Assembly (NCBI RefSeq): GCF_008831285.2
Contig: NC_045139.1
Span: 14,242,354 to 14,306,353, forward strand
Direction: 5' to 3'
Source: Nymphaea colorata
Taxonomy: Eukaryota; Streptophyta; Magnoliopsida; Nymphaeales; Nymphaeaceae
DNA length: 64,000 bases
Positions 24,332 through 36,550 of the stretch are shown here, piece by piece. The position numbers and the translations under genes were made by a program. The notes under the pieces are model-generated. The model worked only from the letters and a program-made list of their open reading frames with translations, searched no databases and had not been told where the DNA came from. Numbering within the stretch: position 1 is the stretch's first letter; the number at the start of each line of letters is the position of its first letter.

Positions 24332-27133
24332 TTAGGCTCCAACAAGTTCTGTTTCTCCTCCTTCAGCCATTACCTCATCGGCAGCCTTCTCAACCTTCAC
24401 CCCAACATCTTCAGAGTAGTCACCATGTACCTGGCGCGCAAGGATAGAAGTTTAGCATGCATAGGAACCGACTATGAGTAAAAGCAAATATTGCGCTTGA
24501 TGTACCTCCATTAGCTTCCCAAGATCGAATTTGGGTGCTTTCAGGATCTTCACTTTACGGATGAAGACATTTTGCAAGGGGTAGATGTTCGATGTTGCCT
24601 TCTCTATCTCCTTGCCAATCATTTCTGGAATAAACTTCTGCACCAATTCTTTCAGATCACACGAAGTTGCCTGGTTGACCATGATCTCCCTCATCTTCCG
24701 GCGGATCTGGTAAGAAAACAAGCAAGTCAGTAATTGTGTGGAACAGGAGAACTTTTTAACAAGTAAGAAGGTGTCCAATAAAAGTCAACAAAAGACTGTC
24801 GCAATGCTGAACATAGCAAATAAAATTGCATTTGATGTTGTGTCTAACCGTGTTAACACATCACATGAACTGCTAACAATGTCGAAGCTTTGCAAAGGCT
24901 ATTTTCTTTTTATGGTTCCCATTTGTTTTGTACATTATGTATAACGGATTCTGGAAGAAAACTGGCAAAACACATGCTCTGTAAAGGTCTCATAAATTTC
25001 ACAACAAAAGGGGGAACACAAAGAACGAGGTCATTCTTTTCGTTTTCTTTTTATCACTCTGAAACTGGTTCTACGCACACTATAACAAGGAAAATCAGAT
25101 TGATGAGCCAATCAATGAGGTTGGCCTTTCATCTGCATTAGCAAGACTTCTTCTGAGGACTACGTGTGGACAAATAAGACCAACATGAGAACAAGAGTTC
25201 TGGTGATAATGTTTCCAGAATGCAAGTTTCAACACAAGCACACACAAAAAACACCTATAGAAGAGCAAAATAGACAACAATTCTAACCTGCCGGACTTGA
25301 CTTGATTGTGCATAACATGTTCGCTTGACCTGATTTGGCCGTCTCTTGGTGAACCCAATGCAGAACATTCTCAAACTGTAGTTATCTGTGGTCTTCACAT
25401 CTACGTGTGCTTCAATTAGTGTCTGCCACTTTCGCACCAAGGATCTCAACTTGTCCGTGGTGAAATTCATTCCCTACACATGATGCACATGTTTATAAGC
25501 CAGATGCACTCTTCTAGAATAATGGACGAGTGGAATGCTCTTTACCCAGAAGTTGGTGAGAACGTTCCTTCCTTGGACATCCTCAGCCCTCAAACGGATT
25601 TTTCTGTACGACTGGTCCTCATCAGCTTGAAGATCAGCCAAGTTAATCTCAAACACTCTATGTTTCAGACCCTCGGAAGCAATCTAGACGAACAAAGAAA
25701 CAACATAAGCATAAGCACAAACAGTTAAAAATTTAAAATATTATGACTGCATATAGAACGTGCAAAAAACAACTGACCCCTAAAAAGATATCCAACAAAA
25801 ACTTCTTGAAGTAGGTCAAACAGATGCAGGAAACTGATCTCACACATGCAGCAACACTATCGGTTAACTATATGCCAAAAAGACACGCAAAAGAATATAC
25901 TTTGATAAACATTTCTATGCACAACAAAAACTGAAATAACAGGGAACTATGACATTCAACACACTGAACAAAAACATAGATGGCCGCAGAGATGGATAGA
26001 TATGTCGACGCAGACAGAGATGCACAAACTTTACACAGCTATTAAAAAGTTTTGCCTCCAGATGCATGCGAGAAAGGAACCAAATGAATTTTTATGATAA
26101 CACTATGATCATCGCCAAACTCGTGATCATGAATTTCCCTTCCCATAGATATACACAACTAGAGTAAACAACTGTCCAAAGTTAATGTTTGCAGGCACAC
26201 AACTGGAAGCAGACAGTCATGCTGAAACCCAGATTTACTGGGACACATAATATTATAATGCGGGTAAAACAGCACAAAAATAGTCAGTCACAAAGGAGTG
26301 GCATCCTCAAATTCAGACGTACCAGTAACATCTCAGTTACATATCAACAAAAGTAACTGTCCACAACAAGGAATGACTATGAGTAGATAACCATGGTTTT
26401 TAAAAGCCATATACGCAACATTCAGATAAAAGGTTCCCTTAAGCACACATCGCCAATGACCATCTCTAAAACCGAGATAGGCGATTATTCAAAATCTATA
26501 TCTTTCTAGCATCAAAAAGAGATTAAGGACTGATTGAATCCATGGAGTACACAAGAATGGTACCAAACACAATTTGGACGACCCATGAGAAGCTAAGGTT
26601 ACAACTGGAGACTTAAAGAGCCAACCTACATCATAATATTCCATTTACTGGAAATAACAGAATCTACTGCATTCGCGCAAAAAACTCCCAATGAATCAAG
26701 AACTTGACAAAGTGTAAGTTCGTCCAGATAGTCCATGAAAACGAATAACACGACCACGAACCGGCAGAAAGGGGCATCGAATCGTACCTTCGTACCCTGG
26801 GTCCTGCTGACCAGGGTTTTGCCCACTGTGCGGACATTGAAGATCGACGGCGCCTTCACATCGTACCAATCCTTCTTGGAGAAGGGATCAACACTGCCCA
26901 AGAATCAAGAATAGAAATACGAGCTCAGCATTCACTAAATGAAGAAGTTTGAGGAGTTGGCAGCGTTGACATGGTTTTAGATTCAACTTACGTCTTCTTC
27001 TTGCCTCCCTTCTTCCCCTTCGATATCCTCTTATTTTTCCTGTAAATGCAGAAAAGAGATCTTTAGCGACGCAGAACAGGGACATGAGAAGGAGAGGGAG
27101 AGAGAGAGGAAGAGAGAGAGACCCGACGGCCAT
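24332..27133 (-). CDS. RPS3A: 40S ribosomal protein S3a (eS1)
   Basis: Structural protein of the small cytosolic ribosomal subunit, on the platform near the mRNA exit. Seven exons on the minus strand: 27133-27123, 27039-26992, 26893-26788, 25683-25546, 25473-25288, 24706-24506 and 24430-24332, all GT-AG with consistent phases, giving 262 aa, the family's normal length. Exon 1 codes only MAVG, a usual feature of plant ribosomal protein genes. Sequence landmarks are [116 protein letters not shown] and the C-terminal [19 protein letters not shown], ending ELVGA. Intron 1 begins with a CT/GA-rich tract (27091-27120). The gene looks intact and functional. Confidence 0.98.
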
Positions 27134-27223
27134 CGCTGAAACTCCGCGCGAAGGAACGCAGAGGGCCCAAACAAAATGACGAAGAGGATATGAGCGAGAA
27201 ACCCTAAACCCCTTTTATATATG
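27134..27223 (-). promoter_or_regulatory. RPS3a core promoter and leader: TATA box, telo box, GGGCCC element
   Basis: Reading the minus strand toward the ATG there is TATATAAAAG (27221-27212), then a telo box (AAACCCTAAA on the plus strand, 27199-27208), then GGGCCC (27163-27168, containing the TGGGCC-type site II word on one side). Telo boxes together with site II elements are the known signature of plant ribosomal protein promoters, coupling expression to proliferation (TCP factors act at site II). Here they lie close to or just inside the leader, so their role is inferred. Confidence 0.6.
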
Positions 27224-29315
27224 GACCTTTGGGGTGCAAGCGGATCGGGTGTAACTGGATACTAGACCCAAAACCAACATGTTTTCAGGAAGCCGATTCA
27301 AAAGCTGATGACGGAAGGAATATGCATTTAAATTGGAGATTTATTATTTTGATCATATCCATTAATATATTTCTTGTCAAAATATACATATGGATCAGGG
27401 ATTCAGAATAAGAGCTGATTGCTTCGCTTTTTTCTCGTTTCCCTTAACAACGAATCCAGATTCAATCAAACTACTTCAAGTCTGAATCAGATCCAAGTTC
27501 AAAGTCGGATATACTAGTGATAGCTTTTCAGGTTGAAGTTTAGATCTGAAATGAATTCATATTTTTTCTCTCTCTTACTTGAAATTTTCAGTTGTTTTGC
27601 TACTTGATGATTTTATTCGGTTGTCAAGTCATTGCCCCAACAGGCACGCTGTTTCTTTTCCCCTTAAAAATTAGTTTGCATACTAGGTAAAATCATGATT
27701 TTTTTGAATTATAAAACAGTTCAGAGTGTATTCTTCTCTAGGTATGCATTGTATTGAATACACATGCAGATAGATACTATAAAATTTCAAGTTCCTTAGC
27801 AATTTAGGAATTTTTTGGTGGGCGAAGCTATTGTAGGTTGTATCATTCCAAAGATGACTGGTTATAGCCCTATATTAATCAGTTTGGATGCCCTACCTCT
27901 GATTCTTCTGGTTTATAATCTATTTTATAATGCGATTCAAAATTCGGCGTGGAGCAAATTAGGAGTCTTGAATGAAGCACTTGGGTAATTTTTAGAAGAA
28001 GAATTTATACAGGAACCAAGTTTTATATTCGAACTTGAAGTCTCACATGCGCAAATGCATATTTTAAGGGCTTAGAGATGATACAGATTGAGAGGTATTG
28101 TGACATCTAAAGAGGTAGGGGTGACTGGCTTTGGTCATATATTTAGATATTGGGAAAAAACCTGCAAAATTTTGACCATCTTCACATTAGATCTTATAGT
28201 CTCCTCTGAACTCGTCGAGAGAGGCATTCTCATGAAGTGTGTTCCTCAATTAAGATTCAAATTTCAAAGAGCTCAATATCAGCAACCACCAACCTACCAT
28301 TTACCATTGACATGACTTCACGTTGACATAAGACTTAACGTAGGAGAAATTGTTTTCCCGCCACCAGAGAATTGCAGTTTTAATTAAGAAAACTAAGTTT
28401 GCGTGCCTTACCAGTGGGTTCGGCCAGTCCTTTTTAATGGAGGCGATTGTTTTCCACCATTAGAAGAGGCACTTTCTGTACTAAGAAAGAGAGCCATTTT
28501 CATGTGAAAGGCACGGATAACCTCTCCTCTAGAAGTGGTTCAAGAGCAGAGATTTGGGTTCACTAACGCAGGCTCGACCAGGCGGAACTTTCTTCCAAAA
28601 TCATGGTGAAACGGAATAGCAAGAAGGCAGGTCCGGTTCGCCTAGGAACTTGAGATCCAAGTGCATACCTAGCGTCGCTCAAGGGAAGACCGACTTCTTG
28701 AGAACTATGCAAATAGTTCACTACGTGGTCCGGTCAATCTTAATACAATTCTGCCAGGTTCTCATAAAATATTATGGTTTTTCCTAGTAGCAAGTTGAAA
28801 ATCAGTCACACCAGTAATTTTATTAGCCAGTACCAGCAACATGCATACATAATACTTACCAAGATGAAAAACAGCACCCTTCCACCCTGGGATATTGCAG
28901 ATAAAAAATATATATAAATATTGCAATAAAATCATCAGACATCCACCGCTCTTAACCATACATGACACAACGATCCATACTGGCATGCAAGAAAGCAGAT
29001 TGTTATGCAGCCAGCTTATATGAAACAAGCTGGAAAAATGATATCTAATGTAAATGTGAAAAATACATTGGATAAATCGACACACAAAATTTTTCTTTCT
29101 AGATTATCATAAAATTAAGAAAATACATAATGAATCAAAAAGTATGTTTCCCTTGACGGGAAAATTTCTGGTCACAATGGAAACTACAATTATTCTGCTG
29201 TCCCATAACCCAATGATCCTAAAGCCCATCTAAGAAACAACATTCTAATTTTCATGTGATCATTTCGAAATCCAAAATCAGAAGGTACAAAATAGGGGCA
29301 TAGGAAAAATTGGTA
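27224..29315. other. Intergenic region between RPS3a and EMC2
   Basis: About 2.1 kb lies 5' of RPS3a and 3' of EMC2. Frames are short and without family motifs. The segment at about 28340-28740 is less AT-rich than its surroundings but I recognise nothing in it. Words such as AATCCAGATTCAATC at 27450-27490 hint at worn MITE sequence. Confidence 0.45.
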
Positions 29316-32300
29316 TCAGGATAAGAGTTTCATATTTTTAAGCATGGAGGACACAAGAGGTAGTTTTGTGGGTGCCTTCTGCTTGTGGTCCTTCACCAAG
29401 GCCTGCGCAGCAAGAGACTGCAGCTCTGAACCTTCCTTTTCTTCCTTGTTCCGTCCCTTTGCCAGCTGACTAATGGCGTGACTACACTGTAGGACAGGGA
29501 CAAACAGGTCAATAGAATTAGATCAAACAAAAGTAACAAACTGACCAAGACCATCAGACAAGCCAATGCCAATCTTTATAGATTCCCTTTATTATAAGGA
29601 CAAGGACACCAGGTTATGGTCATTTTGATAGGGGATGGAATCCAAACATTGCCTTGTGCAGACAATGTCATATATATCATTATAAAACAAGTCATTCTGA
29701 ATTGAGGAACTCTTCAAATATTACAGTTAAATAGATTCAATGTGGGACCCCACATCGCATGCCCAAACACATAGCATGTGGTGGAAGATACCACAAGAAA
29801 TAGAAAACAGGAAATAGAACTAGAACGAGATCATACCAAGCAAATCCCAAAAAGAGCTCTAGCATTCTTTCCTCCAGTCAAGTCTATGGTGGAGGCATAA
29901 TATTTCTTAGCAGTAATGAGATTTTCCAGACCACCTAGCGTGTAAAGTACCTGCCCAGTAGAAAAGTATGTAAGATCCCAAATGGACAGTTAGCAATCTA
30001 GGCAAGTTGTTAATAGGAAAATTTCACAAGTGGACAACCTTCACTAATCAATTCAAATATTTTAGCCATGCCTATCATCATTTTCATTGTCCTCAAAAAA
30101 ATTAAGTGTTTATTGATGCATCATCAACCTGAAGCAAGGACATAAAGAAATAGCAAAACAAAAAGTAACACGACGTCTCAACAAAATGATCCAAAATTGA
30201 CATACACATGTTTATACTAGTGGGAAACAAGATTAGTATTTTCAGTAAGCCTGAGCATCGGGCCGGGTGCCCGGTGCCCGGTCTGACTATTGGGCTGGCC
30301 CGGGTGGGCCCAACTAAGCCCGGTTTGGCCCAATAAGATATTTTTAATATTATTTTTATTTATTATTATATATAATAATAATATTTTATTATTTATATTT
30401 ATATATTATTTTATATCAAAATATAACTTTTAAAATTTTAACCGGGCCGAGCCCATACTCGAGTTTTGAGTGTCGTGCCAGGCCCGAGGTGCAGTTACAA
30501 GCTGAGGCCTGCCCTGAGTCGGGTTGGGCTAGCCCGAAGCCCAGGCCTAATTTTCAGATAGGGCAGCTTCCATCATGCACTTTGAGCAACAGTCAAAATT
30601 ATCTATGTTGGTCCCTTTAGAACTTATCATACAATATGGCCCACTACTGCATGTCACCAATGACTATAAGTCATAGTCGGCAAACACACAACTTGAACTC
30701 ACATCGGCTGAAGACTAGGTCACTGGGTTAGAGAGTCGACTAGGCAACTTGGCTGGGTTTGGTCATAAATTTTTATAGTGCATTTTTTCTATAAATAGAT
30801 GAAGAAGGTAAGTCTGCCGAGACTTCATGTTTGACTTTTCATCAACGAAAACTGAATTACATATAATGTGAATATTTGTGCACTGTATGTAGCAAAGTTT
30901 GTGATATTTCACAATTCAAAAAATAACAAACTTCACTATTTAGCAACGCACGACAAAAAAAAAACATGTAATAGTTGATGATCCCAGATAACTTGGCGCG
31001 GCCCTGATTCATTACCCAGTAACTAGACAATCCTAAACGACTCAGACAACTCCCGACTCGGATTGGCAAGTTTGACAACTATGCTATAAGTTGTAAAAAA
31101 AAATGCTTTGTGGAAAGACAAGGGAGTACCATGTGCAATCAACCTTGTTAAAAAAGGAATTACCCCTTAGCCCCCAAACAATTTCCCTCTTCAAATGTCG
31201 AGACCTGAACTTCATCTGATACAGATTTCTATTATTTCTACAAAGATTTTGGCTGGATCAATGCAATTTCTGGGACAGACATGATAATAGACTTTTGCAG
31301 TACAGTAACTTGTCTGATGAATATAGTCAAGATTACACATTTTCGGGATTTAAATTTTATCATACTAGACTCAGAGCTATATGACATGGACGCAGCTCCA
31401 TATAAAGGAAATCAGCAATTTGTATGGAATTTACAATACAATGTCTATATGAGGAGACATGATGAGCCAAAGTGGAGAATCCTGTGACACATATTCCAAG
31501 GCAAAGACCTTTAGAAAAAAAATCAGCTATGGACATTTAATGACACATGATATACATTTGTACATTTTATTAGAAAGATAATGGAAAACCCATGTCTTGG
31601 AACATTCTCTGATTCCTTCTGGCAGGAGGGCATCATCGACGGTGAACAGGATGAAACTTTGACTTTCACGAGTCAATGGCATATTTTCTTTCCTAGTGAT
31701 GCATATTTTAAATTGCTGGACATAGTTTAGGAACTTAACCTCTTGCATTATCTTGTAAGAAAACCAAACATAACAGAGCCAAATAGGCAAGCTCTTGCTG
31801 AAACTGAAACAGCAACACATGCTTTCGTTCATGATTTACAAGGTGTGTGTACGATTGAAACACAAAATATAAAAACATAGAAATTGAGTCCTAAAGTGAC
31901 AAACCAGGAGCAGGTCTGAAGGTGGATCGCCTTTTTCCTTCAATCCTCAAGTGAGAAGTTTACATACCCATAAATAGGTAGACAACAATGCTTTCATAAT
32001 TGATGGCAAAATATGAAGTAGGGTCAATGAAGAACAATCCTCAAGATAGTTTTTAAGCACACATTTCAAAGTGGTCAAGACAAGACCAGAAAAAACCTAG
32101 AAGAGCAGAAGCAGTCAAAAGGTGTAATAACAGATCCTGGACTTTGCCCAGATTTTCAACCATCAGGGACAGGTTTAAGTTTATCTAACTGTACCAATGG
32201 AACATTTTTCCCCTGCCCATACCAACCTTAAGATGCACATCACATCCAAAGGGGCAAACTTGAAAAACAAAAGAAATATGCAATGGTAAATTCATATTCA

Positions 32301-35300
32301 ATATCTGAAGAAAACATTAGAGAACAAAGAAATAACTTCAGATAAAGTATCTAATTTCATCGGATGTCCCCACAGTTTTATATGGCAGAAACATGTGCTT
32401 GCTATAGATTTTTAAAGTTACATGTCCAACCTATGTCCCAGTTTGGAGGACTAAAGCCCTTTGCCCATAGTTGGATATCAATATCAAAGAGTTCCCAAAT
32501 AGGTGCCATCATCAGCCCAATAACAAGATTTCATGAGGAGAACTTAGATACAAAGACCTATTAGATGCTTATATCGGGGCTTTAACACGGAAAGAAAAAG
32601 AGATACAACTATTAATCTCATAAAATGTTGTCAGAATATGAGACTTGCAACAGTTTTTTCACATGAACCCAGATTTTGCAGTACATTGAAATTTAATAAG
32701 AAGAAACATGGCCATTGATCAACATGTGGAACTTGAGAAGCCATGATTCTAAGTGCACATTGAGCACTAGAAAGGTAAGTAGGTAACAGCAGGAATTTGG
32801 AAAGTGGAAACTGAGAAGAAATTCAAGTGGGATGGAGATTATCTCGTTGTTTTTCTTTTTAACTTTTCAACGTGAGTAACAAAAAGTATGATATGGATGA
32901 AAACAAACTCCTAGTCACTCAATCAGTTCCCTTTGTTATACACCAACTCAGTTATACACACATAATGGTAACAGAACAATGAACTACAAATAACTATTCT
33001 ACCTGTAGCTTATACAAAGCAATTATGATGAAATATTGACAGTCGCCTAAAGAGGTCAAGATAGTTTCACTTGCCTCTGCATATGCCAAATGATACAAAG
33101 GAACGGTTGGCTGGCACAGTATCAGTTCTTCATAACAGAAGGCTGCCTGTTTGTACCTGTAACAAAGGAGATATTATAAGACTTATCAACCTACCCTTAT
33201 CATCATAAAGCCTTTGAGAGTCTTTTTTTAGCATTCATTTAATGTGAAATAAGAAAGGTAAGGATCAACATAGTATCACACATTTGTAATGAAACATATA
33301 TTTCTCCAAGCTCCCTCCAAGCATCATGATCCGCCATGAATCTGCAAAATAGTTAAAATTTTCATTATCCATCGAGAATTGCTAGCTGACCCGACAGATA
33401 ACATTGTACTGCAAATAAAACAGCACACACATTTCAAGGTACTTGTTGAGACACTCAACAGCTCCAGAAATGTTCCCTTGGGCCTTTGCCATTGCAACCC
33501 TTCTTTTGTGAATTACCTAAACAACAATCAGAAAAAAATCAATAAACCAGCATGAGATGAAGACAGTGTTACCAAAAATCAATTCAAATTGAATAAATAG
33601 GGAAAAAAAGTGAATCAATTGAACCGCTACTCTACAATATTTATTTCATTATTTATACTTTTCTTATTATTTAGTAATTATTAATAGTTCCTTCATTAAT
33701 CAATTAAACTTCATTATCAATTATTTAGTTAATTTTCATAAACCTTTAACAAACATTTAACATTCTTCTTATTTTTAGATTTTCAGAACAATATTAACTT
33801 AAATTTTTTTATTTTGAAAAAGCTTTCAATTGATTTATTTTACAGAAACCTAACTCCGGATCCTGCCAAACAATTTCATTTATTCAGAATTGATTTTAAC
33901 AATCTTGGATGAACGCGGAAGGAAATTTTGGCAATTACCAAAGAGGTTTCTGAAACTCACTTGGTCAAGTGGACTATCCTCCAGGAGTCGTGTGTAAGCT
34001 TTTTCTGCATCCGACCAAGACCCTTTTGCCTCTAACAGCATGGCCTCCAACCTCCCTAAAGATTCCAAACTAGAAAGATAAATCACCACAAATTGATAAA
34101 AAAAAACCTATAGCTCAAAAAGAATGTGTATATTGCTTATATGTCATGGTACTTGTCCATGTATGACAGACATTTTGACGATGTAGACATGAATCAGTGG
34201 CAACCATGAAATATGCAACAAATGAACTTACCAACCCTGTTACTTCCTGGAAATCTCTTTGAGAGAGTCTTGATGCAATCCTGCAGAATAAGATAAGAAT
34301 TTCCGTCTTTAGAGATCATACTTGTGTAGTTTTTGTAACTTTTCTCGAACAAAAGTCAACATAAATAGGGAGGAACTTGAACAATGACAACTAGGCTGTT
34401 TGCTCTTTTAGTGTCATTACCTCCTTGAAGAGAAATTAAGACACAAAAGCATATTTTACCAAACAACCCAAGTCAGTATGCGAAATCATTCATAGCAAAA
34501 ACATGCCACCTACAAGCATCTCATTCACGTTTATTACCCCAAGCATTTTCTTGTTCATTAACAAAAATTCCTAGACCAATAGTTGATTTCAGAAAGGCAT
34601 TATGTACAATAGTTAATTTAAAAAAGGCACTATAATAAGTACTTAGAGTTTATACAGATGAATTAAAAGACAAGATTTTTGTAGGCACAATCAATCATTC
34701 TCTCATCTGCATGTCCATCACAATCATCTCAATCTTAAGACCCATAGCATTAGAAACAGTCGGGACTGTACCAGCCCTGAGCATTCAAAAGAATATGAAA
34801 ATTGATAGGCTCGCATCATTCTAGGGATTTCGACATCATGGTCTGAAGCTCTTCCAAACTCTAACCTTTCAAGATAATATGATAAGTCAGTTGGAGGACA
34901 AAACTGTTTTTCTTTTTTCTTTTTTTTGCATAATAGAGTTCAGTTTTGCTGCTGACTAGCAGTCGAAGAAGCTAGATTTATGAATCTAAAAAACAATGCC
35001 ACTGGCAAGTAACTATGAGATACTGGTTTTCCCTTAGGTTAATGGAACATGACATATCCTCAGCAAAAAGGATTGATGAAGCCAGTCGATCCACCAAGAC
35101 CAGGATTACAAATACCCTTACTATATCATAATTTTACTGGGTTTTTATCTTCCTAACCCTCAACAGCGTACTGTTTTTGCCTGCCTGAGGTTGTGGCTCG
35201 ACGTACCATGAACAAAAGAAAGCAGCTAGTAAAATTCAAATCTAGCAGAGAAAAACCTTTGCAACATCAAGGCTCTGACAATCCATGGCTGCAATAGCAA

Positions 35301-36550
35301 CCTGCTCATAAAGAGTCCATTCTGCAAGCACATGAAGACAAAGTAAAGACAGTGTCACAAAAGTGAACATTGACAATTTAGTACAAAAAGCACTAGCTTT
35401 GTTCACTTTAAGTGAAATTCAAAGGAGAAACCAGAATATTTCCTATGAAAATAACAACAATGTGAAAGATTGCCCAGTGAAATTCACAAATATATAGCAT
35501 GAAAGTAGTTGCAACTTGGCATATAATCAGCTATATAATCAGAAACAATGCAATAATTCATTAAGAAAGAACAGGAATAACAAAGCAAAAATAATTTCCC
35601 TAGTACTTTACAAAAGGTATTGACCCAAAAAGGCCTTCTGATTTGGACTCTAAACATTATTGGCAACCGTTAAAGAATATTTCCCAATTGCCCTTCCATA
35701 TTTTGCATCACAGTTGGAAGATGGTAAGACTAATCTAGCAATTCGGCTACCCCTTCCCAACTTCAGAGAAAAGACCCAGGGCGAAGGTTTTGAAAGGTTT
35801 GATTTGCTTAAGGGCCGAATCAACATCCATATGCCACATCATGAAGTTTACACAAGTGAATGACTAAAATGAATATGTCAATCACACTCAGCGGCTACCG
35901 ATCAGGCAATAGAAGGCAAACGTCTCTACCAAAGACGACGACTCTTATTTCGGTCACCATAAAGGCGAACTCTACTGTGTTAGACTCCAAGAAATAGAGA
36001 AACTAAATCATACTTCTTATTTTCCACGAACCCAATAATAAATCTGTGAACCACCTAATTCATGAAGAAGCACAAGTGGGGGAAAAAAAAAACAAGCAAA
36101 CCAAATTTTCGACCATAACATCAATATCGAACCAAAAGTCAAGGAAACGGCAAAACTCAACTGAAGACGCCAGAAAAGAAAATCACTCTGATCCAATTAA
36201 AATAACACACTTGAAACTCATCGAACCTCCTAGAGTTAAAAATTTCGGGAGAAGATTACATAAACCTAGTTACCAAAATCCAAATCTCCATTTCCCCATC
36301 ACATGGAAGCGACGGAAAAAGCGAGCAAAGATAAAGATCACAAGGAAGGGGAATCGAACGAACCTTCTGTTCCGAGTTTGGATCGACTTTTGGGATCGTC
36401 CAAGATGGCAAGACCATGCTTGAGGACCTTCTCCGACCGCCTCAGTTTTAACTTTCTGACCAGAGTGAGGTACTCCCAGGCGCCTCCTCCCCCATTATCC
36501 ACCTGGTTCTCGAGCCTATTAAGCTCCGCTTCCTCTGCTACGCCCACCAT
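29316..36550 (-). CDS. EMC2: ER membrane protein complex subunit 2 (TPR protein)
   Basis: Cytosolic TPR subunit of the EMC, the insertase for tail-anchored and multipass membrane proteins at the endoplasmic reticulum. Nine exons on the minus strand: 36550-36364, 35321-35257, 34280-34232, 34055-33961, 33516-33431, 33341-33282, 33156-33075, 29950-29837 and 29486-29316; phases agree throughout, giving 302 aa, the usual plant size. Landmarks: GAWEYLTLVRKLKLRRSEKV, EEWTLYEQVAIAAMDCQSLD, KRFPGSNRVGRLEAMLLEAK, GSWSDAEKAYTRLLEDSPLD, HKRRVAMAKAQGNISGAVEC, ADHDAWRELGEIYVSLQMYK, PLYHLAYAEVLYTLGGLENL and YYASTIDLTGGKNARALFGI. The start is the ATG at 36550; the TTG nine bases upstream is not a eukaryotic start. 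The intron after exon 7 (33074-29951, 3.1 kb) uses a GC donor (AG|GCAAGT) and carries a MITE. The neighbour order suggests shared ancestry with an Arabidopsis locus, not a shared pathway. Confidence 0.96.
30246..30549. mobile_element. hAT-like MITE with perfect 8-bp target-site duplication
   Basis: A 304-bp element with terminal inverted repeats TAAGCCTGAGC and TAGGCCTGGGC (right end reversed) and GC-rich ends (GGGCCGGG, GCCCGG) flanking an AT-rich core. It is bordered on both sides by ATTTTCAG (30238-30245 and 30550-30557), a perfect 8-bp duplication as expected of hAT transposition. There is no coding capacity. It lies in the long GC-AG intron of EMC2. The intact duplication suggests a fairly recent insertion. 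Confidence 0.85.

Noticed and set aside
25095-25160. Possible C/D-box snoRNA in an RPS3a intron (TGATGA and CTGA words)
   Set aside because: Plant ribosomal protein introns often host snoRNAs, but the boxes here are imperfect, on the wrong strand for the best reading, and no terminal stem is seen.
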